DNA of 64,000 nucleotides from Bimastos eiseni (taxonomy: Eukaryota > Annelida > Clitellata > Crassiclitellata > Lumbricidae), in NCBI GenBank assembly GCA_959347315.1, contig OY365809.1:3927759-3991758 (forward strand), in the 5' to 3' direction. Both the position numbers and the translations under genes were made by a program. The notes beneath the pieces are model-generated. The model was not told the DNA's origin. It ran no database searches and was given only the letters and a program-made list of their open reading frames with translations. Shown here in pieces: positions 15,601-29,600 of the stretch; positions within the stretch are counted from its first letter, which is position 1; each line of letters starts with the position of its first letter.

Positions 15601-17062
15601 ATCAACGTGAATGAGCGCTATATAAAACATTGTAATTAATGAATGAATAAAGAAATGAAGCATATTCAATTTTCAGTTATTTGTTTTAGTTATCACCTAC
15701 CATTGAAGTATTCGTCTACAGTACCAAGCCAACCGACATCATCGTGACTATGAGGCACCAGATGAACATTCAACATTTCGGTTTTTCCGACGTTACATCC
15801 CTAAATAAATAATTATGTTATTCGCTCATGAGTGCAATCAAATTAGCAAACTAGTCACTTAATGGCCCTAATCAACTGCTACTTTAGTCATCCGACTATA
15901 TAATATTCTTTGTATAAGTGCCCTATGTCTTGTAACGGATGAATAAAATATTATGGTTCGTTGGTTCGATAATGACGCAGCATACACAACACAGCATACA
16001 TAATTTGTGACTGATATCTTCCAGTAGAAATAAAATATCCATAGGTCGTATTATCATCCGGTCTATCCTTAAAGTAGACATCTTTTACGGTATTAGAGTG
16101 ACTCGTGGCAAATGACATGACACTGCATACATCAATATCTATAATTTATATATATATGTATAGTTACATATATATATATATATATGTTGTTGTAGGGAAT
16201 ATATTGCAATTCAGCAGAAAATAATTAACTGGCAAGTGACAATCAATATAGTAAAAATTGTCATTTAATTCACACACATATTTTTTTGAGTCTTTTCGCT
16301 TGCTAATTCATCAATTAGGTCATGTCTCAAAATGCAGCTCACGTAGTATGTCACTTTCGATGCTCAACACAATGACAAATTAGTAACTCTGTCTTCCGGC
16401 GTTGACGCATTCATCTGTATTAATCAATTTCAGTTTTGAAAATGAACGTTCGCAGCTGCAGTTGACCAACATCAGTCCCAGTCCTTAAACGTTGGTTTAC
16501 AATGTTTTCGGGCTTGCATTATTGAGATGTCGACTAAAATAAGTCATTTCATCAATTAAAATGGGACTTCGCTCACAGATTCAATCGGTCTTCTTAATCA
16601 GGTGATATCATATCGCATCGTATCTCAAATTTATATTTCGCCTCTCGCTGAATAATAATTATTACTCAGCACGGAAACCCCTAAGGAAAATTAACTCCTC
16701 TAAAGAGCGAGAAGCCGATGGAGAGAAGCCAGTCATTAGTTTAGCCCTCCGTGATGGAGGAAGGTCATTACAGGTAGATGGACCTATAACATAATGATAG
16801 GTTACATAATTCCAATAAAGATTCTTAACTCAGTTCTTACCTTATATCCGCATTTTTCGGCTTTTGAGGCATCGTCTACTTTATCGCTGCTTTTTATTTT
16901 TTCGAGGAAATTGTCGACCATTTTATGTTTTGCTTCATTCGCTCTCTTCGTCCGAGAATTCTCTTCACTACTGTATTCATCCACAGTGTTGCTCTCGTAC
17001 CCCAAACACCGACCCTCGTTATGAACTAAGGTAAACATGAAAAACAGTACTAATGCTCTCAT
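679..17062 (-). CDS. MAN2B1: Lysosomal alpha-mannosidase, copy A (3' end off the window)
   Basis: GH38 hydrolase that removes alpha-mannose from N-glycans in lysosomes. Exons in transcript order: 16841-17062, 15697-15800, 15121-15176, 14722-14892, 13153-13346, 12120-12225, 10993-11084, 10283-10354, 9533-9649, 8936-9139, 8425-8497, 7967-8006, 6883-6952, 5844-5966, 4884-5000, 4409-4538, 3913-3977, 3389-3610, 2463-2581, 1637-1738, 1176-1263, 679-765. Phases agree at every junction. The start ATG at 17062 gives a signal peptide ([13 protein letters not shown]), then about 50 charged residues before the catalytic domain. Seen motifs: [10 protein letters not shown] (zinc ligands), [10 protein letters not shown] (nucleophile Asp), [12 protein letters not shown] (acid/base Asp), LQHHDAVSGTERQH (zinc His), [12 protein letters not shown] in the C-terminal part. 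The junctions of exons 2 and 3 are the least certain; an alternative exon 2 end is 15701. The intron after exon 21 starts with GC. The last exons (MVHRRLL-type onward) are missing because the window ends. Family assignment is firm; lysosomal location is inferred from the family. Confidence 0.93.
6085..6365. repeat. Minisatellite with unit of about 72 bp
   Basis: Three to four diverged units containing GCATAAACCTAGG, AACCTATAGGTTACCA and CAATATTGCAAATCCG. Each unit carries the palindrome AACCTATAGGTT. Lies between exons 13 and 14 of mannosidase copy A. Confidence 0.8.
15570..15655 (+). mobile_element. SINE/LINE tail remnant
   Basis: GAGCGCTATATAAAACATTG then TAATTAATGAATGAATAAAG is the plus-strand form of the GCGCTATATAA plus (GAAT)n 3' end seen in other repeats here. 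It lies in the intron between exons 2 and 3 of mannosidase copy A. Confidence 0.5.
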
Positions 17063-19200
17063 TTTTATTAATTACATAAAGCAAAACGCTGCTCAAAATC
17101 GTTCTCCAGTGCCAACGACCAAATCCAAATAATTGATCAGTATATTGAGTTAAACCTTCACCTGACTATAGGTCTACTACTGGTTGTGCGAGTCCCAAGC
17201 CAGAACAAGTCCTGCGCGCACAGTTGCTGCGGGTAGACCTATTAATAATGCACCATATGTCCGTGAGTGCTCCAGTTACTCTGCAATAATGATTGAACAT
17301 GCGCCGTCTGTGCGTGTGTGCATTTCTGAACTTCGTAGGATGACAAATTCGGTTTATATTGTTATATTGATTATAGTTATATTGTATTCAAACGGGAAGA
17401 CCAGATTTATAATTGACTGACCAATACGTAGGTCCAACGTCAAGAATTTGTTTGATGCATGGATAGTGTCGCCTTTATTTGTCTGTAACTAAAGAGCAAA
17501 AATTTCTAATTAATCAACCCGTAAAATTATTTAGAAACTGGTGCAACTTTTAAGCCGCTCTTCCTATCTAATTTGATATTGTTACGTGTCACTCTCTCGG
17601 TATGTTTTTTACTTGTCTAAATACGGCAAACTTACTAATTAATTTGACACATCGATGTTTCTAGGTAACATCCTGGTGTAATTGCAGAAAATTTATTAGA
17701 TTCCCATTTATTCACTTGCTAAATATGTTGTTATTTATTTGCTAAATATGTTGCCTTTCGTGTCATATAAGCGAAAGTCCTATGAGCAAACGTCCGAGGA
17801 CCGAAGCTGAAAATCTGATACTTCTTTAATTCAGCAATAATTCAAACCACGATCTGTTTTATATAAAACCATTATTTTTCTTGGTCATTTTCTCTTAGCG
17901 ATACTATTATCATTATGTCAAGTAATATGTTGTTCTCTCAGCACTAGGTAATATGATGCCTTAAAAGCACGTAGCTATGCTACAACAAAGGAGTGGAGAA
18001 AGCTTGCGAAACAGAAAGTGCTTGCTTTCAAAAGCTGTGCTAACTGCAGAGTTTTGGATTGTGTTCACTGTTCCCCTTTTTGTGCGACACAAATGAGGAA
18101 GGCATGGGGAGTTTTGAAAGAAAATTTTGGGGCGAGCATACAAGTCAGAGTTGACCCTGGTGACAAGCGCAGCGCCAACGGGTGAATGTTCTAGAGCAAA
18201 GATCAACCACCGAGAAGGCGCGATTCTGTTTAGTAGTCGTGCGGGCAAAAGAAACAATGAGTAGGCCTTGCTAAGCGCAACTTTCCGTAGAGACATACAG
18301 CTAAAAAGTTTATAACATCCTAACAATTGATGCTTCACTTATCAGGCTGGGTGGATTATTCGGCCATTTGCACGTGAACGGCGGGAGTCGTTGGTGTGTT
18401 TGGTTGAAGCACAGTAGTAGCTGGACAAGGTGTCTCGATATAATGGTGTTAAACCCAATTTGCAACAACCACTGAGACATAACTGAAACACAACTGCCGT
18501 TGTAATAATTATTATCAAGATCAACGCAGAATCAAGATTAATAGTCTAACTTTTTTACCGTACATCCCAAGTTAACTCATCCTATAAATATGTCGCCTAC
18601 TCCGTGCATTCCGAGTTATCTCGTTCTCGGGTATAAAAATCGTCTATGAACCGTGGAGCCCGAATTTATGTGTCGTACTGCAGGTAAGCGTTGCCAATCG
18701 ACAAGGTCATATAGTATTATGCTACGCAGAGATGATAATGCATATAATTATTGCATATAAATTGATAGAGTTTATAAAGTTATAAGACAAACGCTACGGA
18801 AATGTGCAACAAAGTATATTTAAAGAAATATATATATATATATAACTTAGGCAAAACAACAATTAAGCTTCGTATCAATGTTAATACATTACCATCGTCA
18901 ACGGGACGGCAAAAGAAGACGAGACAGATGAATGATGTCAGAACATCAGCATGTCTTCGCAACAACAGGTGTACCACGAAGGAACCTCTTAACTATCTTA
19001 ATCGTACAAGAGAGGTGTTGCCTTCAAATACGCAAATGGAGACCCAAGTCTCAGAGACGCCGTTTATACTTAACTAAAGCTACATTGAATTAGAGCAGGA
19101 TTGTGCATGACGCGGCCAGCCATTAAACTCTTCCTTAACTCCCTATACCTACCAACCGACAGGCAACCGCCTCAATCGCCATAAATACTGTCACTTATCA
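17063..19200. other. Intergenic sequence upstream of mannosidase copy A
   Basis: Contains the presumed promoter of copy A. I saw no conserved exon, RNA gene or transposon end. The missing last exon of copy B was searched for here by eye, without success. Confidence 0.5.
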
Positions 19201-19204
19201 TCTC

Positions 19205-19852
19205 ATTGAACTAGAAAACACCGGAAGTGTCACTTGGAACATTTTATCGTAGCGGTCGAAAGAAACACAATGCTTAAAATGCCTTTCGGCGGATGGGACA
19301 AGTGATGAGCTTAACACCATCAGCTTCAGAACGTCTTTCTTGTAATAAATAACTGTCATGGTTTTGAACAAAAATGCCCACTTGACTGAAGCCAACGCTC
19401 GAGTGTCCAGAAGATTAACGCAAGACGTCCCATATTTCCAGCAGCACGTACATTAGTCGTTAAATGTAAATATTCTAGTCGTCATAATTGTTCAAAATAT
19501 GAGCGAGAAAATGAACAATATGGCTATGGTCAACGCCATTCTGAGGAAATGATTTCACTCATTGATTGTCACATTGAATGTGCGAATCTGCATAGGATTC
19601 AGTTCAACGATGAGTTCATGTGGGTCGACTGGTTTCACGAATGAACTCATATCTACAAAACAAGGAAAACACGATCACAGATATATATATATGTATATAT
19701 ATATGCATACATATAAACAAGAAAGACGTTCTGAAGCTGAAGGTGTTAAGCTCATCACTTGTCCCATCTGCCGAAAGGCATTTTAAGCATTGTGTTTTTT
19801 TCGACCGCTACGATCAAATGTTCCAAATGTCCATTGACATTTCCGGTGTTTA
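19205..19852. repeat. Pair of inverted repeats, arms about 130 bp
   Basis: 19205-19345 and 19722-19852 are reverse complements with roughly 90 percent identity by eye (shared CAAGAAAGACGTTCTGAAGC, TTAAGCTCATCACTTGTCCC, CCGAAAGGCATTTTAAGCAT). Short TA runs lie beside the right arm. The spacer is about 375 bp. It lies between the two mannosidase genes. Confidence 0.85.
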
Positions 19853-20349
19853 TATAGTCATATATATATATGCATACATATATATATATATAAGTTTACA
19901 CTAGTTTTAAAGTTAAGAGTACATGAAGCTATATTTTATATAAACATTTATTGACACAGCAGTAAACCTATTTACTGCCTGAAGGCACGGTTGACAATCA
20001 TGTTGAATAAACAATAGGAATTTAACCAAGTGGCCACTGCGCCACACTTACATAGCGCACATTCTTAAGATATTTCAGTTTGATCATGGTCAAATGTGGA
20101 AGTTTTTATGCTTGAGATGGTGCATAATTTATATGCGTCGGTTATAAACACAGCGAACGATCCATTCATTCTGCAGCCCCATCTGGCTCATATTTTAACC
20201 ACTTTGAAGTCTGTACTGCTAGTTGAAGAATACGTGGCCAATCTGCTTGATGTTGCGTCATTTAATTTTAATTATCCTGCTAGTTTTATTATACTGATAG
20301 CTAGCCCTAGTAAGCTTGTCAGACCATAGTACAAAAAGTATAAAATAGT

Positions 20350-20357
20350 AAAAGATT

Positions 20358-20398
<41 letters not shown>

Positions 20399-20400
20399 GC
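20350..20400. repeat. (TA)n microsatellite
   Basis: Perfect ATAT run with one ATATGTATAT break, followed by the phrase GCTTACACTAGTTTTGCGG, which resembles AGTTTACACTAGTTTTAAAG after the TA run at 19860-19890. Confidence 0.9.
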
Positions 20401-20609
20401 TTACACTAGTTTTGCGGTTTCTCTGAATCTGAATTATTGTTGACGCTAAGCCAATGCCCTGTATTTGTTCATTCATTGCATATTCATATAATCATGTATA
20501 TGTATTCTACATGATGAGTAGCAACCGTTAAACAGTCAAACGATTAAGGCAATAAATTATCAAGAAAATCGTAGAATAATGTTATGATGACAATTGGGAA
20601 GCGACTGAC

Positions 20610-23600
20610 CACGTTTGGTGCGACCATAGTCCTCAACATTCCACTGCAGTCTAGTTGCTTTTGACAGAGGTTGATTAGCTCCAAGGGTTTGCTCTTCCAC
20701 AGATACAATCGCGAATGGAAAAAAGAGATCCTAAAGACAAAGTTGGCAGCTTTTACTACTTTGCCACCCAATTACATTGGTATTCTAATTAAGATATACA
20801 TTTATACGATGAAAGTGGATTTAAAGCTTCGTCAGTCTGAATGAAAAGCAAAGGCATACCATAGAGCTTTCTTTTATTTGAGCGGAAAGTCGCATCATAA
20901 TTTTAGAGAACTTCAGAGATAAAATAAAGATGAAACTTAACTTGAATTATGTTAGTGCTTGAACCTAGACTAAAGTTATATACATATAAATCCTCCAAAA
21001 ACATAGATTGAGTGCTTAGACTTGTTTAAACAATGACAGTAAGAAGAATACCTTAAGACTGACTTCCGCCACTTGCGACAATTTCGCATCTTCGTTCTTC
21101 TGGTAGAAGTGTTCCAGACGGAGAAGGAATTTTCCGGAAGTCCACCTCTCCAGGGTCAACAAGTGCACGTTTTCAGGCAAACTCTTCTTCAGTCCTGACC
21201 ACTAATTTCGCACGACAGAAAACCATCGAGTCAGTCATGACACATATTATTCCGTATCCTAATGAGTATTTTGAATACTTTTTGTGTTTACTTTAATATT
21301 CATCTTTAACAGAGTAGCGTGGATCAAAAATTGTCGTAGGCCTATTAGTTTCATTGGTTAATTATTCAAGTGCATTTTGAAAGCGATGACTTGTTATCAA
21401 CTTGCAGTATTTTAAGAATGCCGACAAGTCGCAGAACAAGAAGGTTGCGGGAAGCGCTCTGATAAACTATGAAAGATTGTACAGGAAATCTCAAAATCAA
21501 CAGGCATACATAATTGAAAACGTTACAACTAACACCCGAGAAGGCGATCAAATTGAAAGCCTCAACGGAGAAGAAATTCATACGCTTAGACGAACCGTAG
21601 TCTTGTAGTTCTTAACGTAGAGATCAGCGGTAAGATCAGTCTGAACAAAGCTGATAGAGGGCGCCATGTACAACCTCTGCGCCAAGTCACGATGTTGACG
21701 AACCGAGTCTTCGATTGTATCCAGAATGACGTAATACTTTCCTGTCAAAAGCAATAAAATTAACATCATATTCACACTAGACGGCAGGCACATATCTAAT
21801 GATGTAGTCATTAAAATATACATTATGTTTGTAAGCAAGATTCCGTAGCTATGTTGGCCACGTCGGACACTGTGGCCGATTGTTCTAGCCGATACTCCCG
21901 ATAGCGTAGGCCGCGTAGAGTACCTACAGTAAATGATGGCTGATTTTAACATACATGTATCCCTTAGATAACTATTTACGGGTTCATGCACATGTACATG
22001 TATCCCCTGGACCGCTAGTGTGTAAAGACCTTGAGCATGTGTTTGGTCCTCAATCGGTTGATAGGCTTACTTGACTATTCAATGGTGATACGTATTAAAT
22101 GTGTATAATTGCAGCAGCAACATCAGTGCGGTTGTTGCAGTTTAACGACACTGTGTGAAAACAATGATCATTAGTGTCGCCTTCCTCCTTTATCCAGCCT
22201 TGGGACTGGCACTGGCCGAGTACTTCCAGTGGCGAAGTTGTAGACGCATACATTAGTAGTTGCAGTAGTAATGGAATTAAGGGTAGCAATAGTTGTGGTA
22301 GGTGAAGGAGTGGTAGTGGTGGAAGTTGTGACCGTAGTTGTAGTTATTGTTGTCATTGTAATAATGATGATGATAATAATAATAATAATGATGATAATCA
22401 TAATAATAATAATACTCATAATAATAGTAGTCGTGGTGGTAGTAGTAGTAGTGGTAGGTGGTGGAGGTGGAGTAGTAGTACTAGTAGTATTAGTGGAGTA
22501 GTGAAAATCTAAGTGGAAGTAGTAGTAAGTAGTAGTAATAGTAATAATGTGTTTATAATAATAATATCAACACATTATTCATAGCACGCACCGCTATTTG
22601 AGAGACATCTGATATCATTTAGTTTATCATAATCGTCCAATTTAAATCACGGTTCAACGTAAAAGAAACTGCAAGGCTTCCGGTCGAGACGACTCGAGAG
22701 TACTAAACAAACATTTCAATTGGCTTCATCTGTCTTCAGGAAGAGAGCTCAGGATGTGGACTTAATATTGCTGATGAATACTGAAATGATTCTGACCTCG
22801 AACAACGAGACCTTTTCCATCCGGACCCAGTTCATTCAGTGGCTGAGGAATCCCCAGTGAATCGTGAGTTAGAAGTCTTCGGTGAAGCTGAACAATGGTA
22901 ATGTTATCCATATGAGTTAACTCTATCATACAGACTAAAATCTTTGAAGTGGATATAAACAACATTGCTTTAGTAAGTGGCACCTCTGAGTAGGTGCATG
23001 TTCCCTAGATGAGGTTATAACTAAATCCTCGAATGAGTGAATGAATGAACGAATTGTAATATCAATTGTCTTTTATGCTCAAGAAGATAGAAAGTGTAGG
23101 CTACAACTACGTACTGTCGGAGTACGAACAGTGGTACATTTGCGCTACTGATTGTTTCCGTGTAAGATATTTGCCTTAGTGACGATTCTTACCAGAGCCA
23201 ATGAGACCACTATCAAACGATACAGACTTTAGGTGCTTGCGAAACTGTGGCAAGGATATATTCAGTGGCTCGAGCCACAGCCGGTCGGTCTAGCATAAGT
23301 ACTACCAAACGTATACAATGAATACAATGAATACTTCCGTATACGTTTGGCCATATAGGTCGAGACTCGAGAATGTCCTTGAATGTTTTACTGCGACTAA
23401 GGAGGCAGAAATGGTAGGTTATGATGGAGCAGAGCCGACGGGAGAATTACGCATGGTATCTTAAACAGAACAGGCTAATGGATGGGGAGCCAGCGCAATA
23501 GTATACTTAGAAAGGAAGCTAGCTATATGACCAACCAGAGCAGTGATAAATGGAATAACAAACTTAAATATGGCACTAGCTATTACGTATACTCCCAGCA

Positions 23601-26600
23601 CTCACCAGAAGTTCAATTTCGCAATCCTTAATACTAGCGCCACCTTGTGATCTGTCTGTCAATACAGTCAGCTGTAGGTTTCTCGCAACATCCTATTTGA
23701 GGCAAAATATCAACACCTGTTAGCACAAAATAAATTTGTCACAAACGAAACAGACCTCCGTAAGAGAAGCAGAATGCGAAACAAAAAATGTGAGCACTGA
23801 AAGTGAGTGCACAGTACCAAGTAAAAAATATAATTTAAAACAACGTCTAAGCGATTATAATCTACTGTAATCGAGCATATCTACTCAGAGGCGTTCGTGC
23901 AGGAGAGTGTATTTTATCTCAATAAGTTTCGCCTTATGACCATGATTTATCATTAGGCCAATCAGGTAATATGATAAAATTGGTCGGATAGGTTTGCGGA
24001 TGACATAACCTTTTCAATCATCTCAAAGATTACAGATAAGATAATTATCAGCGAAACAGAATATTTTCAGGAAACAACTGCTTATTTTACACATGCAAGA
24101 TATATATTAACTTGTCAATTGCACCTAAATTGAAATTCTTGAAAATATTTAAAATACAAACGATCTAGACTAGCCTGAATGAATATTCGGCTGTTCACTG
24201 GGTAATAGTTTCCAGAAATTGGTTCTGTTTGGGTCAGGTTCCAAGTTGATCGCTTGTTACGCCTATCAACGAGAGACAAGAATGATAAATCCTATTAAAA
24301 CGATGATAAAATAAAACATAGATAGTCAAACACTCGAGTTAAAAAGTGAACATCTTGTTCATCAGAGATAAAATTGCTTTGAAATGCACCAAAAGAATTA
24401 AACAGAGTAAAGAATCATTCGCAAAAAAACTGAAAATACAATAGGTCCATCTTCAATTCCAAACACTCAATTTAGTGCTACAATTGTAATTAGGAAGAAG
24501 TTAATTAATTACTAAGGAATATGAAATCCTCCAAGAATTGTCAAAATTATCTTACACTCGTTTCAGTATTTCTCGGCCATTGGAATCAGTGTAGAAGGTC
24601 TTCTCACTCTTTAAGGTCGAGCTAAAGCGCGATATCACCTCTTTGCCAACATCATCACTGCAAGAAATGACAAAAGCACATTCATCTGTTAGCACCTCAG
24701 CGCAATTCTTAACCAATGCGATAGATCTGCCTAGATCAGTGGCTCCCAACCCTCTTCGATTTTGGGCCAGTTTTATTTAGTTGGACGACATTGATGGGCC
24801 ACAAGGTTAAACAAAATCATTTTAAATTATAACAGATTTTTATTTTAGAATAGAATCAAATAACAGATGGATAAATTCCGGATTAATCATTTTAGATTAG
24901 TAATAATCGTCGACAAAATATGATAATCTATAATAGAAAATAGTTATGTCAAATATCCAATTTGTGAATGTTTATTTTTTTATACCTTTGATAGGTCGAG
25001 GGCCACCTTTTGAGGTCCTTTTGGCCAGCGGGTCACATGTTGGAAATCGCTGGCCTATATAGAAAGCATAATTCGATGCAGAGCGACACAATCATGTGAC
25101 TCCCATTGATGTATAACAAAATCTGTGTTCTTACTCAACGGGAATTGGTCCAACCGTCCACTCGATCTCAACGTAGCGTTGTCCCTTGTATAGTCTCACA
25201 ACTTGACTTGCCCAATCGCTGAACACCTGCTGCACCTCTTGCACCTCAGGTTTCTACAACACCCGATGTTACCGATAATATCAGATACACTGTAATATAC
25301 AAATAATAGCAGGTAATTTCATCATCATCACCACGACCACAACGACAACTACATCTGCACGCTACCACTACTCGCATTACTTTCACTTCCACTCCAACCA
25401 ACAACACAACAACAAATACTGTTACTGCATATTATATCAACTACAGCTATCCAATAAATGATGCATCATTCATTGGGGCCTAGCAGCATTTTGTGAGTGT
25501 AGGACTTATTCTGGCTCCTTTTAAGTTAGCCCCTATTCTCCGCCTTACATGGCGAGCGTTATACCGAGCGCCTCTTTACTAGTAGAGTCCTTGGCGGAGC
25601 GCTATATTAAAATCCCATTGGCTGAGTTGATTTAATTGTCTATCGTGTTCTAAAATATATCAAAAATCATGGCATAATCAATTTTTATTATGTGTAAAAA
25701 CATAAATCTAGGTCTTTATTAAACTCTAAGTGTCGACTGTGGCATTGGACTGACTTCTAATCATCAGCGACATTAATTGAATGAGAAATTAATTCGTGAT
25801 CCAATAGCCAATTTTATTAGGCAAATTAAATCGCTCTACCCTATCGACGCAACTTGGCCCAGATACTCTGAACATTCACGTCATCTGTCCTGTTAGCTAT
25901 CGACTGGAATCCGTTGGTTGGTTCCCCTCTTATGCGTGGGCCCACCATTGGTGACTCTTTAGTCTTACTGTGCACTGTTTTGCCAGCTGTTGTAACTTGT
26001 ACGTTAGAATGACATTAAACATCATGTAGACTAGCGTAGAAAGCGCCTCTGAGTAGATGTCTCGAAGAGGCGCTATATCAAGTTTAAATGACGGAAATAA
26101 AAACCTTCAAAGAGAGCAAATTTGCTCAGAGAATTCACTTCCTGCCGTTGAAATTACCTGTACAACACTTGCTAGCAACACAGGATTTCGTTTTGCGATC
26201 TTGTGTGGTTCGCTGCCATTTGGACGAAAGAGGTAAGGTCCAGGAACCGGGTTCCCTCCGACGTGTGACTTATAAAACAGAAGTTCGTTGCTCAATCTTA
26301 CGCTCAGAGACTTTCCTTTGTTTGTCAAGCCTGTGAGAAGACCAGTTTTACCACTGAAGGCCAGGCTAAGGAACTGCAAAAATGAAATTCGTGTAATATG
26401 GACATCAAAATTAGAATGCAAAATGTCAAACCAGCAGAGAACTTATGTCAGTCGTAGTTCATGGTAAGACCAGGAAATGATCAATTTCAGCTTTAATGTA
26501 ATGTAAATCAACCACAGAACATGTTTAAAACCAAATGTAAAGTACTAGGCCATAACGGAGCTTATTTACAAATGTACTCAGGACCTTAAGCAATGTAACA

Positions 26601-29600
26601 AATATTGTCTGCTTAGTCTATCCAATATGCAATGTAATGTAAATGTAAAATAAATATAAAGTAACACAACAGGTATTTAAGAAGTACATGTTATGTAGAC
26701 CCAACGTAAAACTTAGCACAGGACCCATTTTTGAGACGTAATGTAATGTAATTCTCAATATCAATACGTTACTGACTGCTAATTGGGATGAGTAACGAAA
26801 GATGATAGAATAAGGTCAAAGTATCATGAGCATCATCGTTTCTTTCTACAGGTTTTTGACCAGGTCCCGTTTTTGGTACATTTGTACCTTATTGTTACAC
26901 TTTATCCGCTGCGCTCTAATATTTATATCGACGAGTGAAATATAAATTACATTGCTGAACCAATTAACGAAGTTTACCTCGTTCTGGATGGTGACATCAT
27001 CTCCAGTAGCTCTGCTAATCAGTGGCAGAGAATTGTTGCGATCTGAAAGATCGTACGAAAACATCTTAGGCCGATAAATTGTTCCATTACAATTGTATCA
27101 GAGCACTTACACTGGTAGATGTGGGCTACATCAAGGCATATGTTTAGTGTATTTATAAAAGTCTCTAAAGCACATTGCACAAAGCCAAAACAGGTTAAAT
27201 CTACGGCAAAAATAAAGTAAACGTCGAGTCGAGAAGCAAGATATGCATTTTAGAAAAAGATCCTCTAAGATGATGCCATTATCAGGATTAATTCCTCTTC
27301 AAGTTAATTTTTATCCTTACGTAACTTTGTGGAAAAGGATTTGTTCCGTTACGAATAAATTTCTAATCTTAGTTTCTGGGCAACCTTAAGTAGGCCTCCC
27401 CTTTAGTGTCGGAATATATTTCACTTTACATTAATTTCAAGCCATCTGAAGTACGTTCAAAGTTATTTTAGCATAAGGGTTTATTCTTATGTAAATTAGT
27501 TTCTGACCACCGTAAGTATCCATTTGCATAGGCCTACTCCTCTTTGAATTAGCTACTAATCTCCATCAGGTACTTTTAGCAACAGGGTTTATTACCCTCT
27601 TACACGCTTATGCAGCTGTCACAGACCTGAAGATGTCTCCACAAAGAAACTGGTGATGCCAAGAGCTGGAATCTTTGCATTAAAAACAAGTTCTCCAGTT
27701 GCTTTGCTACCCTTGAAATCTGGAAGACGGTGGGTGGAATCAGGTAGAGGAACAACCTGCGACATTTTAGCAACTCTTCAAGTCACTAGATTAAGTAAAA
27801 GTCAAGAGGAATGCCAAGAATAAATGTAAATGGAGCGTGTGGTGAAGGACTGCAACAGAAAACCAAAGTACGATGCTGGACAACGTTAAGAATGGGTAGA
27901 ATGGAGGCAAGAGCCTGCCTAAGAGGCAGAGAACCAATGAAGAGGATCATCACTAGCTCACAACACCAGACAATTAATGCCATGTAATCACGTAGCCTAT
28001 CTCTAGTCCTTAAATCTCAATTGTTAGTTCCATTTAAATGGCCGATAGCATGGCGGAACAACATACTGTGCGCTGCAGGCATTAGTGCATAGCAGAAGCT
28101 CTTTACCGCAATGCATTAGATAAACTGAAATTTATTCGTTCATTCAATCATTCATTCATTCATTCATTACGAGGATTCATACAACGCCCCTTCAAGGCTA
28201 CTGCTCCGGAACGCTTTCGAATCTACCCTGGCTGAAAATTATGGAATCACGGCTGCTTCAAAAAGCATTTGAGTAAGCATAAACCACATGGTCAACATAA
28301 AATCACATAGAAGTATTCCACAATAAAACTTAACTTTCAAATTCTCCATGGATAGACGATGATGAGTTTTCTGCCCGTAGGGTAGGTCTATTTGGCTTTA
28401 CACCACCCGGAGATGAGGTGCGTGAGATGGTTTCCCGTTGCTTCCTCAAAGAAAATTATGGGTGAGCAACTTGTCCAAGATCACAGCGCAGTGACTCGGG
28501 GTGGGTTCGAACCTGCGATCCTCCGCACGAAAGGCACCGAACGTCCCTCTACGCCACCGCGCCCCCATTGGAAAGATAGACCACATAAGTTTTAACTTAA
28601 ATGCACTCAAATATGATTATAACCGCAAAAGTCTGCTTCTTCCAAACTATCGTCCTTGCTTAGTACTTTCTGCGGCTGTAGTTCACAATTTACAGACAGA
28701 ACGTACATATGAGAACCTTGCATCGAAACAACTATTTCAACGTGTGAAGCTTTAAAACACTAACATGGGCATCAACAGATTTCAGCGCGGCATCCTTGAC
28801 CGAGTGGCCACTCCCAGACACTGGTATCCTTACAAAATAATCCACTTCTCGTGCGGTTGGATTGTACATCAGAACAATAAACTGTAATAAGCACAACTAA
28901 AATTAAACATGATGAAAGACAACAAACAAGGGAAAATTCTAAATGATTTTAAAATTTGAGTCGCATTTTGGAATTCTTAGTAGGCCTATTTATAATCTTT
29001 ATAACATGTTCAAAATATGATGAAATGACGATTCCCGAAAATTGACAATAATCTTTTAATAGAAAGCTTCTTAAGGCAGATCTTTGCATAAAAACACAAT
29101 GCGATTATTACGAATTTACTTCTCATTGCTTACTGCGTAACTCATTAATTCTCCGTTTGACGCATCTTCTCTTGGTTCTACGTCATTTGAACCCGTCAGT
29201 TGATCCCCGTCAATTGATCCCCTCGTCAATTGATCCCCAACCTATTGAACCCAGCCTAATTGATACAACATTCATGTTCCACTTGTAACCTTCTCCATTT
29301 ATTAAAAGAACGACGTCACAGAGCACGAAATTTTAAAACGATTAGAAATTACAAAAGCATAAATGAGATTCATAATATGATTAATTTGTGAGCATGAAGT
29401 CCTAAGCATAAGTGTCTATGCATGGGATAAGTGAGCCATTGTTCGGAGATATAACAGAATCTCCGACCGGCCGTAAGCGTTTACAGCGCGGATGACACTA
29501 GCCTCAAGCAAGCGATAGCATTTCGTTACCTGATGTTTCATATCGTCCTGGACGAGTAGCACGAAGCCTGGGCATAACTTTGTTATTTTTCCAAATCTGT

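Noticed and set aside
19722..19786. Plus-strand ITCPICRKAF resembling a RING finger start
   Set aside because: Only two Cys pairs are possible before a stop, and the sequence belongs to the inverted repeat; no further zinc ligands follow.
28139..28567. tRNA gene candidate at the GGTTCGAACC box
   Set aside because: The A and B boxes belong to a SINE head; no cloverleaf with an intact acceptor stem was evident.
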